The notes under the pieces: generated by a model | Told to the model about the DNA's origin: nothing | What the model saw: only the letters and a program-made list of their open reading frames with translations | The model's database searches: none | NCBI GenBank assembly: GCA_024399065.1 | Contig: JAKSIB010000014.1 | Location: 28,390 to 92,389, forward strand | Origin: Fibrobacter sp. | Lineage (GTDB): Bacteria; Fibrobacterota; Fibrobacteria; Fibrobacterales; Fibrobacteraceae | Direction: 5' to 3' | Length of the DNA stretch: 64,000 nt | Part shown: one piece after another, positions 7,527-15,424 of the stretch | Numbering within the stretch: the stretch's first letter is position 1 | Layout of the letters: every line of letters begins with the position of its first letter | Made by a program: the position numbers and the translations under genes

Positions 7527-9230
7527 ATGATCTTGGGATATTTGTTTGCGATGTGCATCTTGGCTGCGGTCAACGTAGCCCTGTTGTCTCACGCGAACTC
7601 CAACTATAATCAGCGTGGTCCCTACGCCGCCATTTTCTTTGCAGCCTTCTTCTCCTGTGTGGGCTACTTGTTCCTGGGGCTTTCCACCAATATTGACGAA
7701 GCCAACATTGCCAACAAGATTTGCTACCTGGGCGCATCGTTCCTGCCCATGTTCACTTTCCAGGCGATTCTTTTGGTGTGTGATATTAAGGCACCCGATC
7801 GGCTGAACGGATTCCTTGGAGTATTGTCCTTTGTGGTGTTCGGCCTGGCTGCAACAACAGGCTACAGCGACATTTACTACACCTCTATGAAGTGGGTGGA
7901 ACTTTATGGTGTTGGAAACTATGAGGCGACCTTCGGGCCGGGTCACTTGTTGTTCAACTTCATGCTGGTGTTTTACCTTGTTGCGAATGTCAGCCTTCTG
8001 ACCTACTCCTTCATCAAGAAGAAAAACGTTTCCTTCAAGAACCTGATTGCCTTGACCTTGGTAGAAATTGCAAGTATCGTGTCCTTCCTGGTGGCACGAA
8101 TCATCGGCACCGATACCTTGGTGATGCCTGCGGTCTATGTGTTTGACCAACTGGCCTTGTTGTACATTTGCTTCCGTGTTCGTTATTACGATATTAACCA
8201 GAGTGCCATGAATGCCTTGGAAGAAGGCAATACCGATGGCTTTATTTCCGTGTTCTTTGACCATACTTTCCTTGGTTGCAACAAGATTGCGTACAAATTC
8301 TTTGAACCTCTTAAGGAAAGTCGCGTGGACAAGCCCCTGGCGGGAGATTCTGAAATCGTCAAGTTCCTGAAGAGCTGGGTGGATGAATGCCAAAGTGGCA
8401 ATGTTGAACCTGTCAAGGAATTCCAGTTTGGAGTCCGTCATTACAAGTTTTCCGTGAAAGTCCTGAGGGTAACCCAGAGAAGGGCGGTTTATCTCTTCAA
8501 GGCTGAAGACGACTCGGATGTTCACAATTACGTGCAGATGCTGGGCTCCAGCAACTTGCGCCTCAAGAGCAAAATCAAGAATAGCGCCCATCAGATTAAC
8601 GCCATTCAGGAACAGATGATCGTGGGCATGGCTAACATGGTTGAAAACCGCGATAGCAATACCGGTGGCCATATCAAGCGTACAAGCCAGGTGGTTGCCA
8701 TTCTGGTTAATGAACTTCGCAAGGAAGGCTTTGCCGGCTGTGACGAAGATTTCTACACGGCCCTGGTCAAGAGCGCTCCTATGCATGACCTCGGCAAGAT
8801 TGCCGTGGATGACGCCATTTTGCGTAAGCCTGGCAGGTTCACTCCCGAAGAATACGAGGTGATGAAAACTCATCCGGCGAAGGGAGCCGCCATTGTGGAA
8901 AACCTCCTGGTGTCCCTGGAATCTCCGGAGTTCGTGCAGATTGCAAAGAACGTGGCCTTGTCCCATCATGAACGTTTTGATGGCAAGGGCTATCCCAATG
9001 GCCTGAGCGGAACTGATATTCCTGTGGAAGCGCGAATCATGGCTGTGGCTGATGTTTATGACGCCTTGGTCAGTAAGCGCTGCTACAAGGAAAAATTCTC
9101 CTTTGAAACGGCCTACGGAATCATTATCGACGGTATGGGGACTCAGTTCGATCCCAGCCTGAGAACCTGCTTTGAAAATTCCCGCCAACAGCTGGAAGAT
9201 TACTACAGCAGCCTTGTGGACGCGGAATAG
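7527..9230 (+). CDS. Membrane-bound HD-GYP c-di-GMP phosphodiesterase
   Basis: 567 residues. The first ~230 hold about seven hydrophobic helices like the 7TM N-terminal sensing domain of histidine kinases, followed by a cytoplasmic PAS-like stretch (about 235-340). The C-terminal HD-GYP domain is intact: 'NTGGHIKRTSQ', the HD pair at His420-Asp421 in 'MHDLGKIAV', 'HPAKGA', 'SHHERFDGKGYPNGLSG' (HHE and GYP motifs) and 'RIMAVADVYDAL'. All metal ligands expected of active enzymes are present, so hydrolysis of c-di-GMP is likely. A terminator follows at 9261. It stands alone between pnp and tcdA. Confidence 0.92.
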   Translation: MILGYLFAMCILAAVNVALLSHANSNYNQRGPYAAIFFAAFFSCVGYLFLGLSTNIDEANIANKICYLGASFLPMFTFQAILLVCDIKAPDRLNGFLGVLSFVVFGLAATTGYSDIYYTSMKWVELYGVGNYEATFGPGHLLFNFMLVFYLVANVSLLTYSFIKKKNVSFKNLIALTLVEIASIVSFLVARIIGTDTLVMPAVYVFDQLALLYICFRVRYYDINQSAMNALEEGNTDGFISVFFDHTFLGCNKIAYKFFEPLKESRVDKPLAGDSEIVKFLKSWVDECQSGNVEPVKEFQFGVRHYKFSVKVLRVTQRRAVYLFKAEDDSDVHNYVQMLGSSNLRLKSKIKNSAHQINAIQEQMIVGMANMVENRDSNTGGHIKRTSQVVAILVNELRKEGFAGCDEDFYTALVKSAPMHDLGKIAVDDAILRKPGRFTPEEYEVMKTHPAKGAAIVENLLVSLESPEFVQIAKNVALSHHERFDGKGYPNGLSGTDIPVEARIMAVADVYDALVSKRCYKEKFSFETAYGIIIDGMGTQFDPSLRTCFENSRQQLEDYYSSLVDAE

Positions 9231-9260
9231 TTGGATCCGGGAAACGACTTTGGATAGGAA

Positions 9261-9284
9261 GGGCCTGCGACCGCAGGCTCTTTT
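9261..9284 (+). terminator. Intrinsic terminator
   Basis: Perfect 6-bp GCCTGC/GCAGGC stem with a GACC loop, then TCTTTT, 33 bp after the HD-GYP gene. Confidence 0.7.
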
Positions 9285-9299
9285 GCTATTTTTGACCGC

Positions 9300-10022
9300 A
9301 TGGATGAACGCTTGAGTCGCATGGAATTGCTGATCGGGGCAAAGGCCCTGGAACGCCTGGCAGGCCTTCGTGTGGCCGTCTTTGGTATTGGCGGGGTAGG
9401 CAGTGTTTGCGCTGAATCCCTGGTGCGCTCCGGCGTTAAGAACATTACCTTGGTCGACAGCGACTGTGTTGCGGAAAGTAACATCAATCGTCAGCTGCCG
9501 GCTTTCGTTTCTACCGTAGGGTACCCTAAGGTCTTTGTCATGGCAGAACGCCTGGGCGACATCGCGCCCGACGCTACCATCACTCCGGTGCAGTCCCTCT
9601 ATTCCATGGGGAACAAGGAGGGCTTTGACTTCAAGAGTTTTGACGTGGTGGTGGATGCCATTGATAGTCTTGCCCATAAGATCGACTTGCTGGCTACCGC
9701 TAGCGAAGCTGGCTGCAAGGTGTTCTGCAGTCTGGGTGCCGCAGGCAAGCTGGACCCCACCAAGGTTCGTTCCGCGAGCATCTGGAACACTACGGGCTGC
9801 CCTCTTGGTAAACTTGTTCGTAATGGTCTTCGCAAGCGTGGCTTTGCCGGCGACTTTATGGCGGTGTACAGCGAAGAAAAATCGGTGGCCTTTGCGGTGG
9901 ATCCCGAAACGGCGGAATCCCATGGCGACAGTACCAGGGCCTCCATTCTTGGCAGTGCCATGCCTGTGACTGGCGCCTTTGGCCTTGCCCTGAGCAGCCT
10001 CGTCATCCGTTCTGTTCTTTAA
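9300..10022 (+). CDS. tcdA: tRNA threonylcarbamoyladenosine dehydratase
   Basis: 240 residues of the ThiF/MoeB/E1-like family. It has the nucleotide-binding loop 'VAVFGIGGVGSVCAESLVRS' (about 22-41) and 'VDSDCVAESNINRQ', typical of TcdA (CsdL), which converts t6A37 of tRNA to its cyclic form with ATP. The opening 'RLSRMELLIGAKALERL' is the TcdA form rather than that of MoeB or ThiF, and the short length agrees. It ends 43 bp before ispG and may be read with it. Confidence 0.9.
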   Translation: MDERLSRMELLIGAKALERLAGLRVAVFGIGGVGSVCAESLVRSGVKNITLVDSDCVAESNINRQLPAFVSTVGYPKVFVMAERLGDIAPDATITPVQSLYSMGNKEGFDFKSFDVVVDAIDSLAHKIDLLATASEAGCKVFCSLGAAGKLDPTKVRSASIWNTTGCPLGKLVRNGLRKRGFAGDFMAVYSEEKSVAFAVDPETAESHGDSTRASILGSAMPVTGAFGLALSSLVIRSVL

Positions 10023-10065
10023 AAGCCGTTTGCCGTGGCTCTCGACTTTTTCTAATTTTTAGACC

Positions 10066-11817
10066 ATGACAAAGTTTTCTGAATTCCCGTATGTTGCCGA
10101 CCGCTTCAACGCAGTCCGCAGGGAAACTGTACAGGTTCGCGTTGGCGATGCCTTGATCGGGGGCGGTGCTCCTATTCTAGTTCAATCTATGACCACCACC
10201 AAGCCCAAGGACGTCGAAAAGACCGTCCAGGAAACCTTGGATTTGGCAAAGGCTGGTTGCGGCCTCGTCCGTATTACCACTCCGACCTATGCCGACGCTG
10301 CTGGTCTTGAAGAAGTCATGAAGCGTATTCGCGCTGCAGGTTGCAAGGTGCCGGTTTCCGCCGACATCCACTTCCAGCCGAAGGCCGCTTTCGAAGCTCT
10401 TAAGTGGGTTGAAAAAGTTCGTATCAATCCGGGTAACTTCGTAGATACCGGCATCCTCACTCTGGAAAACCAGACTGACGCCATGTTCGAAGAAGGTAAG
10501 GAAAAGGTTGCCGAACAGTTCACCCCGTTCGTTCAGGAAGCTAAGCGCCTTGGCCGCGCCATCCGTATCGGCGTGAACCACGGTTCTCTTTCTGCCCGTA
10601 TGATTTACCGCTATGGCGACACCGTGGAAGGCATGGTGGAAAGTGCCATCGAATACTTGGCTGTTTGCGAAGCTGAACATTTTGACCAGGTTGTCCTCAG
10701 CCTCAAGTCCAGCAATCCTCGTGTGGCAATCGCCGCCTACCGTATGCTGGCTGCCCGCATTAAGCAGGAAGGCTTCAAGCCTTATCCGTTCCACGTTGGC
10801 GTTACCGAAGCTGGCGCTGGTGCCGATGGCCGTATGAAGTCTGCTGCTGGTATCGGTGCTCTCCTCCTGGATGGCCTTGCCGATACAATCCGCGTTTCTC
10901 TGACCGAAGATCCTGTGGCCGAAGTCCCTGTGGCTCACGACCTGATCAAGGCCTGTGCATTGCCTGCTGAAAAGGGTGTAGCTCCTGTCAGCTATGCGGT
11001 TCCTGTTTTTGAAAAGGATCCGTACCACTACGAACGTCGCGAAACTACACCGGTTGTCTTGAACGGTGTTGAAATCGGCGGAACTCGTCCGGTGATGGTT
11101 GGCGTCAAGTCTGACGCGGCAAGCCTCACCGGTGAACGTCGTTCTCCGGAATTCGCTCTTGCTAGCCTGGATGAAAAGCCGCTGGTGACCTTCAAGGACG
11201 AAATGGATATTGCAGGCTTTGCTGCAAATCCCGCTTCCGTTCCGGCCGGCTCCATCTTCTGCTACACTGGCAAGGAAATGGTGATGGGCGTCCGCGCCAT
11301 GGCTTCTGCTCTTGCAGCCGCCGGCCGCAAGGACCCGATCCTTCTCTATGCAAATATTTCTGATTCCGACAACGATATGCTCCGCGTATCCGCTGACATC
11401 GGAAGCCTCGTTACCGATGGTCTCGGTGACGCTGTCGTCATCGAAGGTTACAAGAGCGCCAAGGACTCTGTGCTCCTCGCTTTCGATATTCTGCAGGCTG
11501 CCTACTGCCGTCGCAGTAAGACCAACTTTATCAGCTGCCCCAGCTGCGGCCGTACCCTCTACAACATCCAGGAAGTCATGGGCAAGATCAAGGCCCGCTT
11601 CGGTCACCTGTCCGATATTTCCATCGGCATTATGGGCTGCATCGTGAACGGCCCTGGTGAAATGGCTGACGCAGACTTCGGTTACGTTGGTGGTGGTCCG
11701 GGTCGTATTACCTTGTTCGAAGGCAAGACTGCTGTGAAGAAGAATATTCCGGAAGCAGACGCCATCGAAGAATTGGTGGCCCTCATCAAGGAACGTGGCC
11801 GTTGGGTAGAACCGTAG
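10066..11817 (+). CDS. ispG: 4-Hydroxy-3-methylbut-2-enyl diphosphate synthase, long form
   Basis: 583 residues, against about 370 in E. coli. IspG makes HMBPP from methylerythritol cyclodiphosphate using a [4Fe-4S] cluster in the MEP isoprenoid pathway. The TIM-barrel half starts 'RRETVQVRVGDALIGGGAPI' with 'VQSMTTTKPKDVEKTVQ' after it. The cluster-binding half has Cys491, Cys494 ('SCPSCGRTL') and Cys525 ('GIMGCIVNGPGEMADADFG'). The extra residues lie between the two halves (about 275-440), as in the plant, chlamydial and Bacteroidetes three-domain form. The start ATG 10066 follows a weak ribosome site. Confidence 0.96.
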   Translation: MTKFSEFPYVADRFNAVRRETVQVRVGDALIGGGAPILVQSMTTTKPKDVEKTVQETLDLAKAGCGLVRITTPTYADAAGLEEVMKRIRAAGCKVPVSADIHFQPKAAFEALKWVEKVRINPGNFVDTGILTLENQTDAMFEEGKEKVAEQFTPFVQEAKRLGRAIRIGVNHGSLSARMIYRYGDTVEGMVESAIEYLAVCEAEHFDQVVLSLKSSNPRVAIAAYRMLAARIKQEGFKPYPFHVGVTEAGAGADGRMKSAAGIGALLLDGLADTIRVSLTEDPVAEVPVAHDLIKACALPAEKGVAPVSYAVPVFEKDPYHYERRETTPVVLNGVEIGGTRPVMVGVKSDAASLTGERRSPEFALASLDEKPLVTFKDEMDIAGFAANPASVPAGSIFCYTGKEMVMGVRAMASALAAAGRKDPILLYANISDSDNDMLRVSADIGSLVTDGLGDAVVIEGYKSAKDSVLLAFDILQAAYCRRSKTNFISCPSCGRTLYNIQEVMGKIKARFGHLSDISIGIMGCIVNGPGEMADADFGYVGGGPGRITLFEGKTAVKKNIPEADAIEELVALIKERGRWVEP

Positions 11818-11819
11818 GA

Positions 11820-11883
11820 GGCACGAGGTTTGAGGTGCGAGGCTCGATAAAATTGGAGCCTGAAGCCTAGAACCTGGAGCCTA
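11820..11883. repeat. Heptad tandem repeat array (ACGAGGT-type)
   Basis: Between ispG and serA: units such as GCACGAG, GTTTGAG, GTGCGAG, GCTCGAT, then GGAGCCTG/AAGCCTAG/AACCTGG variants. The same kind of array is downstream of serA at 13166, so serA is bracketed by two. Confidence 0.65.
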
Positions 11884-11929
11884 AAACAAAAGTTTTAAAA
11901 ACAAAAAACAAAACAAAGGACTAAAAATC

Positions 11930-13096
11930 ATGGCAACTATTAAGACTATGAACAACATCTCCAAGAAGGGCCTTAGCCTCTTTGGAGCATACTATCAGGT
12001 TTCTGATACCGTCGAAAATCCGGATGCAATCCTCGTGCGCTCCGCTCAGGTTGATACCGACAATTTCGATGGCCTCCTTGCTGTCGCTCGTGCAGGTGCT
12101 GGTGTTAACAACATCACCATCGACAAGGCTTCCGCTAAGGGTGTTTGCGTGTTCAACACTCCGGGTGCAAACGCAAACGCTGTTGCAGAACTGGTGATGA
12201 CCGTTCTCGGTATGGCTGTTCGTAACGTTGCTCAGGCTGCTAACTGGGTAAAGAACCTCGACCTCAATGACCCGGATATGGCTAAGACCGTTGAAAGCGG
12301 TAAGAAGAAGTTTGCTGGTTCTGAACTTGCTGGCAAGACTCTCGGTGTTATCGGCCTCGGCAAGATCGGCGTTCTCGTTGCTAACTATGCTCGTTGGAAG
12401 AACATGCGCGTTATCGCATACGAACCGTATCCCAACGCACTCAACATGCACGAACTTTCCAACAAGGTTGAAATTGCTGATCTCGACACCGTGATTGCAA
12501 ATTCTGACTTCCTCACCGTTCACGTTCCGTTCATCAAGGGCGTTACCGAAAACCTCCTCAACCGCAAGAACCTCGCAAACTTCAAGGGTACTCATATCTT
12601 GAACTTTGCTCGTAACGGCCTCGTGGAAATGGATCCGGTTTACGACATGCTCGCTAACGGCACCCTCCAGGGCTACCTCAGCGACTTCCCGGATGCAAAG
12701 CAGATCCAGAACGACAAGATCATGTGCTTCCCGCACCTCGGCGCTTCCACTGAAGAAGCTGAAGAAAACTGCGCAGTCATGGCTGTTGAAGAATTGAAGG
12801 ACTACCTGGAATACGGTTGCGTTCGTAATTCCGTGAACTTCCCGGCCCTCATGGACAAACCCCACATGGGCATCAAGAGCCGCGTTGTCGTGATTAACGA
12901 AGACGTTCCCAACATGATTGCTGAAATCACCAAGGTGATCGGCGCTGCTGGCATTAACATCGCTTCCTTCTCCAACAAGAGCAACGGCAAAATCGGTTAC
13001 AACCTGATCGACTCCGAAGCAACCATCGGTGACGATATCATCGACGTTCTTTCCAAGTTGGAAAAGGTCATCAAGGTCCGCGTAATTCACTTCTAA
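11930..13096 (+). CDS. serA: D-3-phosphoglycerate dehydrogenase
   Basis: 388 residues, the short SerA type. It oxidises 3-phosphoglycerate, the first step of serine synthesis. The Rossmann domain has 'LGVIGLGKIGVLVANYA' (about 139-155); 'FLTVHVPF', 'NFARNGLVE' (catalytic Arg region) and 'FPHLGASTEEAEENC' (catalytic His) are in family order. The C-terminal 70 residues form an ACT domain ('MIAEITKVIGAAGINIASF'), suggesting allosteric control, probably by serine. The start at 11930 follows an A-rich leader with AAAGGA seven bases upstream. A terminator follows directly. Confidence 0.95.
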   Translation: MATIKTMNNISKKGLSLFGAYYQVSDTVENPDAILVRSAQVDTDNFDGLLAVARAGAGVNNITIDKASAKGVCVFNTPGANANAVAELVMTVLGMAVRNVAQAANWVKNLDLNDPDMAKTVESGKKKFAGSELAGKTLGVIGLGKIGVLVANYARWKNMRVIAYEPYPNALNMHELSNKVEIADLDTVIANSDFLTVHVPFIKGVTENLLNRKNLANFKGTHILNFARNGLVEMDPVYDMLANGTLQGYLSDFPDAKQIQNDKIMCFPHLGASTEEAEENCAVMAVEELKDYLEYGCVRNSVNFPALMDKPHMGIKSRVVVINEDVPNMIAEITKVIGAAGINIASFSNKSNGKIGYNLIDSEATIGDDIIDVLSKLEKVIKVRVIHF

Positions 13097-13124
13097 GAGA
13101 AGTGAGCGACCTTCGGCTCAAATG

Positions 13125-13162
13125 AAAAAATCCGACGAGTTCAACTCGCCGGATTTTTTTTT
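13125..13162 (+). terminator. Intrinsic terminator of serA
   Basis: Long stem AATCCG(A)CGAGTT / AACTCG(C)CGGATT with a two-base loop, A run before and nine T after; could act in both directions. Confidence 0.92.
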
Positions 13163-13165
13163 GCC

Positions 13166-13288
13166 TTACGAAATCTCGTACTTAATACCTCGTGCCTCGC
13201 CCCTGGAGCCTCGAACCTCGTACTTCGTGCTTCGTAATTCGTAACTGCGCGCCGCGACTCGTTCCTCGTGCCTCGAACCTCGCGCCTA
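13166..13288. repeat. Long heptad tandem repeat array
   Basis: About 120 bp downstream of the acyl-CoA synthetase stop. On the minus strand it reads as in-step 7-base units ACGAGGT, TCGAGGC, ACGAGGA, ACGAGTC, then ACGAATT, ACGAAGC, ACGAAGT, ACGAGGT, TCGAGGC. It resembles the heptameric short tandem repeats of cyanobacteria in design. No gene function is apparent. Confidence 0.75.
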
Positions 13289-15061
13289 CTTGTACATTTC
13301 TTCGATTTCTTCGGCGTAGCGTTCTTCTGCAGCCTTGCGACGAATCTTGAGGGTGGGAGTGAGCAAGCCTGATTCAACGGTGAGGTTGTCGCCAATGAGA
13401 GTCCACTTGCGGATCTGTTCCCAATGGTTCAGCTTCTTGTTGATGCGGGTGATGTGACGCTGCAAGGCTTCGTTGATGCGGGTGGATTCCATTGCCTTGT
13501 TGATGTCAAAATCGTACTTGTCGCGCTGCAGGAAGCGGCGTGCGTTCACCGGGTTCAAGAAAATGAGCACGGAAGCGAACTTGCGGTCGTTTGCAATCAC
13601 CAGAGCCTGTTCCACCAGCGGATGGCGGCTGATTTCAAGTTCGATGGGATTGGGGCTCACGTACTTGCCTGTGCTGGTCTTCAGCAATTCCTTAATGCGG
13701 CCGGTAAGGTACAAGTAACCGTCTTCGTCGAAACGGCCCTGGTCGCCTGTTCTGAAGAAACCATCTTCTGTGAAAATTTCCTTGTTCAGTTCGGGCATGT
13801 TGTGGTAGCCCTTGAACACGCTGTCTCCCTTCACCAGGACTTCGCTGTTTTCGCCGATCTTCACTTCAAGATGGGAAAGGGGTGTGCCTACGCTTCCCGG
13901 GCGGACTTCGCCGTTCTTGGTGACGCTGACCACGGGGGAGCATTCGGTGAGGCCGTAGCCTTCCAGCACGTTGACGCCCACGTTCAAGAGAAAACGGCAG
14001 ATGGACTTGTTCAATGCGCCGCCGCCAGAAACGATAATGCGGTAGCGGCCGCCGATAGCGTCGCGCATCTTGCTGTAGACCAGCTTGTCGTAAATAATCT
14101 TGCCCAGGCTGAAACCCTTCTTGGTGGGGTCTGCAATCTTGGCGAACTTGATGGCGCGATTCAAAAGCCAGCGCTTCGGGCCGTGTAGCTTGTCTGCTGC
14201 GCCGGTCATGCTTTCGTACACGCGTTCCAAAATGCGGGGCACCACCATCATCACGGTGGGACGAACCTCTGCCATCAACTTGGAAGTGTTCTTCGGAGTG
14301 TCGCCGAAATAGACCTTGGTTCCGTTGATGATGTAGAAGTAAATGGTCATGCGCTCCAGAACGTGGGCTACCGGCAAGATGACGAGGGCCACGTCGGTTT
14401 TGCGGTCGAGATGGATGTACTCCCGCTTGATGACCTGGATCTGGCTCAGCATGTTTCTGTGGGTCAGTTCCACACCCTTGGGACGGCCGGTAGAACCGCT
14501 GGTGTAGATGATGCTGAATGGCATGTCGGAATGGATTTTTTCAACCTGGCGGACCAGCCAAAGGGTGGACTGCTCGTCCTTGGAAAGTTCTTCGCCTTCC
14601 TTCAGAAGGGCGTTCCAATAAACGCCATTTTCCGGAAGCTCGGAGGTGGGGTCGATGCAGATGACAGCCTTGAATCTGCCCAGACATTCCTGAAGGGGCT
14701 TATCCAGTTCCTTTACGTTGTTCAAAAGGAGAATCTGGACGTCTGAATCGTCGCACTGAAAATTGAAATTCTCCGAGGAGATGTTGGGGAACAGGGGAAC
14801 GACTTTCGCGTGGTTGATTTGGGAGGCGATGTCGGTCATGACCCATTCGGGGCAGCTGTTGGCTACAATGCCGATGCTCTGGCCCGGATTGATGCCGTGC
14901 TTCTTAAAGGCCAATGCCAAGAAACGGGTGTGATCGCGGAGATCCTGCCTGGAAAAATGCACCCACTGTTCGTTTTTGCGGTGGTACCATCCGGCGAAAT
15001 CCTCTCGTTCGCAGTTGGTGAAGAAGAGGTGGACGAGGGAAGGAGTCTGTAGCGGTTCCAT
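13286..15061 (-). CDS. Long-chain acyl-CoA synthetase (AMP-forming)
   Basis: 591 residues of the FadD15-like ANL family. It activates fatty acids to acyl-CoA through an acyl-AMP. The ATP loop 'IIYTSGSTGRPKGVELTHRN' is near residues 184-203; further motifs are 'VLEGYGLTECSPVVS' (A5), 'FFRTGDQGRFDEDGYLYLTG' (A7) and 'GRIKELLKTSTGKYVSPNP' (A8, with the mobile hinge). Length and the C-terminal 'RINKKLNHWEQIRKWTLI' agree with the eukaryote-like long-chain type. The start ATG has GGAGATTTTA upstream. It is a single gene whose 3' side runs into the heptad array. Confidence 0.93.
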   Translation of the reverse strand: MEPLQTPSLVHLFFTNCEREDFAGWYHRKNEQWVHFSRQDLRDHTRFLALAFKKHGINPGQSIGIVANSCPEWVMTDIASQINHAKVVPLFPNISSENFNFQCDDSDVQILLLNNVKELDKPLQECLGRFKAVICIDPTSELPENGVYWNALLKEGEELSKDEQSTLWLVRQVEKIHSDMPFSIIYTSGSTGRPKGVELTHRNMLSQIQVIKREYIHLDRKTDVALVILPVAHVLERMTIYFYIINGTKVYFGDTPKNTSKLMAEVRPTVMMVVPRILERVYESMTGAADKLHGPKRWLLNRAIKFAKIADPTKKGFSLGKIIYDKLVYSKMRDAIGGRYRIIVSGGGALNKSICRFLLNVGVNVLEGYGLTECSPVVSVTKNGEVRPGSVGTPLSHLEVKIGENSEVLVKGDSVFKGYHNMPELNKEIFTEDGFFRTGDQGRFDEDGYLYLTGRIKELLKTSTGKYVSPNPIELEISRHPLVEQALVIANDRKFASVLIFLNPVNARRFLQRDKYDFDINKAMESTRINEALQRHITRINKKLNHWEQIRKWTLIGDNLTVESGLLTPTLKIRRKAAEERYAEEIEEMYK

Positions 15062-15225
15062 TAAAATCTCCGGGAGTTCGGGCTATAAACTTGTTTTGGT
15101 ACAAGATACATTAAAAATGGGCAAAAAAGGGGATTTTTCGGCAGTGTGTGTTATTTAACACGTTTTTGTACAAAATAACTAGGGTCGAGAAAAGGTCGTT
15201 TTTGAATGAAATTGCATATTTAACG

Positions 15226-15264
15226 AAAATTTTGAGAACTTTTTAAAAATTTTGAGAACATTTT
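15226..15264. repeat. Paired direct repeat, candidate operator
   Basis: AAAATTTTGAGAAC followed by A/T and TTTT occurs at 15226 and again at 15246, exactly 20 bp (about two helical turns) apart. A shorter copy, AAAATGAGAACA, lies at 15347. All are upstream of the PL1 gene; binding of a regulator is inference. Confidence 0.55.
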
Positions 15265-15309
15265 GTTTTGTAAATTTGTGGAATTGTTTAAAAATAAAGA
15301 AAATTTCTA

Positions 15310-15338
15310 TTGACTTTTGATAAAAATTGCTTTATATT
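15310..15338 (+). promoter_or_regulatory. Candidate sigma70-type promoter of the pectate lyase gene
   Basis: -35 TTGACT (15310-15315), 17-base spacer, -10 TATATT (15333-15338). Start of transcription near 15345 would give an 80-base leader. Confidence 0.65.
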
Positions 15339-15424
15339 TGAGAAAGAAAATGAGAACAATGTGACTACGCACTAAAAATAGCCGTCATAAAGTTCTCGGG
15401 TGTGTATTTAACAGGGATGTTACT

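Larger units (their letters stand above)
15062..15424. other. AT-rich intergenic regulatory region before the pectate lyase gene
   Basis: No gene is visible in these 363 bp. The region holds the divergent starts of the acyl-CoA synthetase and pectate lyase genes, a pair of 20-bp-spaced direct repeats (15226-15264), a near-consensus promoter (15310-15338) and a third TGAGAAC copy at 15351. Confidence 0.6.
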
